From positions 19,413 through 34,494 of the forward strand of contig DDYJ01000157.1 in the NCBI GenBank assembly GCA_002347905.1: 15,082 nucleotides of DNA, in the 5' to 3' direction. Made by a program: the position numbers and the translations under genes. A model generated the notes under the pieces. It saw only the letters and a program-made list of their open reading frames with translations. It searched no databases and was not told the origin of the DNA. The stretch is from Comamonadaceae bacterium UBA2237 (lineage in GTDB: Bacteria > Pseudomonadota > Gammaproteobacteria > Burkholderiales > Burkholderiaceae_C). Below, piece by piece: positions 14,871 to 15,082 of the stretch. Position 1 is the stretch's first letter. Each line of letters opens with the position of its first letter.

Positions 14871-15082
14871 ATGCACCCAATTTCCAACCAGAAACTCGCA
14901 GTTTCTTGGATGCGCCGCAGCGCCATCGCTTTTTGTTTAGCCTTGCCGTGGTTTGCCCAAGCCCAAGCTTGGCCGAACAAGCCGATCAAATGGATCATTC
15001 CTTACACGCCAGGCGGCATCACCGATAACGCCACGCGCATGGTGGTGCAAAAAATCATGGAGCAAACCGGTTGGACGATCGT
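14871..15082 (+). CDS. Second Bug-type substrate-binding protein, N-terminal part (truncated by window end)
   Basis: The frame starts at ATG 14871, with AGGAGA at 14860-14865, and runs open to the window end. The first 33 residues form a secretion signal with an RR pair (residues 15-16), a hydrophobic core AIAFCLALPWFA and a likely cleavage after AQA. The mature start WPNKPIKWIIPYTPGGITDN and the following ATRMVVQKIMEQTGW are typical of Bug (TctC) receptors: P-G-G-x-x-D near the ligand site. It follows the amidohydrolase gene by 140 bases on the same strand, so the locus carries at least two Bug receptors. A CCCC/GGGG stem (about 14788-14803) lies in the gap but has no T-tract. Confidence 0.9.
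   Translation, partial: MHPISNQKLAVSWMRRSAIAFCLALPWFAQAQAWPNKPIKWIIPYTPGGITDNATRMVVQKIMEQTGWTI

Overview
The window looks like a betaproteobacterial chromosome, most likely Burkholderiales and probably a Comamonadaceae-type freshwater or soil heterotroph. The grounds are a canonical grpE-dnaK-dnaJ operon with sigma32-like promoters, two Bug-type (tripartite tricarboxylate transporter) substrate-binding proteins, and a feruloyl-CoA-synthase-type ligase typical of that order. Genus cannot be fixed from the sequence alone.

Left block (1-4991), lower G+C by eye: almost every gene here moves inorganic ions. It holds the 3' part of an FTR1-type iron permease; a yybP-ykoY manganese riboswitch in front of a YjbE/TerC-family exporter; a conserved-looking hypothetical gene and a DUF3047 lipoprotein that follow it on the same strand; a small single-pass membrane protein on the opposite strand; a ChaA-type Ca2+/H+ antiporter; and, convergent with it, an SbtA-type bicarbonate/Na+ symporter family protein.

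Middle block (5039-9431), all on the minus strand: transcription runs right to left from an FKBP-type prolyl isomerase, through an intrinsic terminator, into grpE, dnaK and dnaJ. Sigma32-like promoters precede both grpE and dnaK, and a strong hairpin lies between dnaK and dnaJ.

Right block (9480-15082), higher G+C: a catabolic cluster for a hydroxycinnamate-like aromatic acid. On the minus strand are an enoyl-CoA hydratase (crotonase), a feruloyl-CoA synthase-like ligase, a Tat-exported Bug binding protein and a MarR regulator. Divergent on the plus strand are an amidohydrolase of the ACMSD-like superfamily, possibly the thioester hydrolase of a non-lyase side-chain pathway, and the start of a second Bug binding protein cut by the window end. 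The divergent intergenic region holds a candidate MarR-type operator.

The most striking non-coding signal is the riboswitch leader at 439-638. The sequence allows two mutually exclusive helices, one closing the aptamer and one sequestering the ribosome binding site of the exporter gene. No CRISPR array, insertion sequence, tRNA or rRNA was recognised, and no intergenic stretch exceeds 300 bases.
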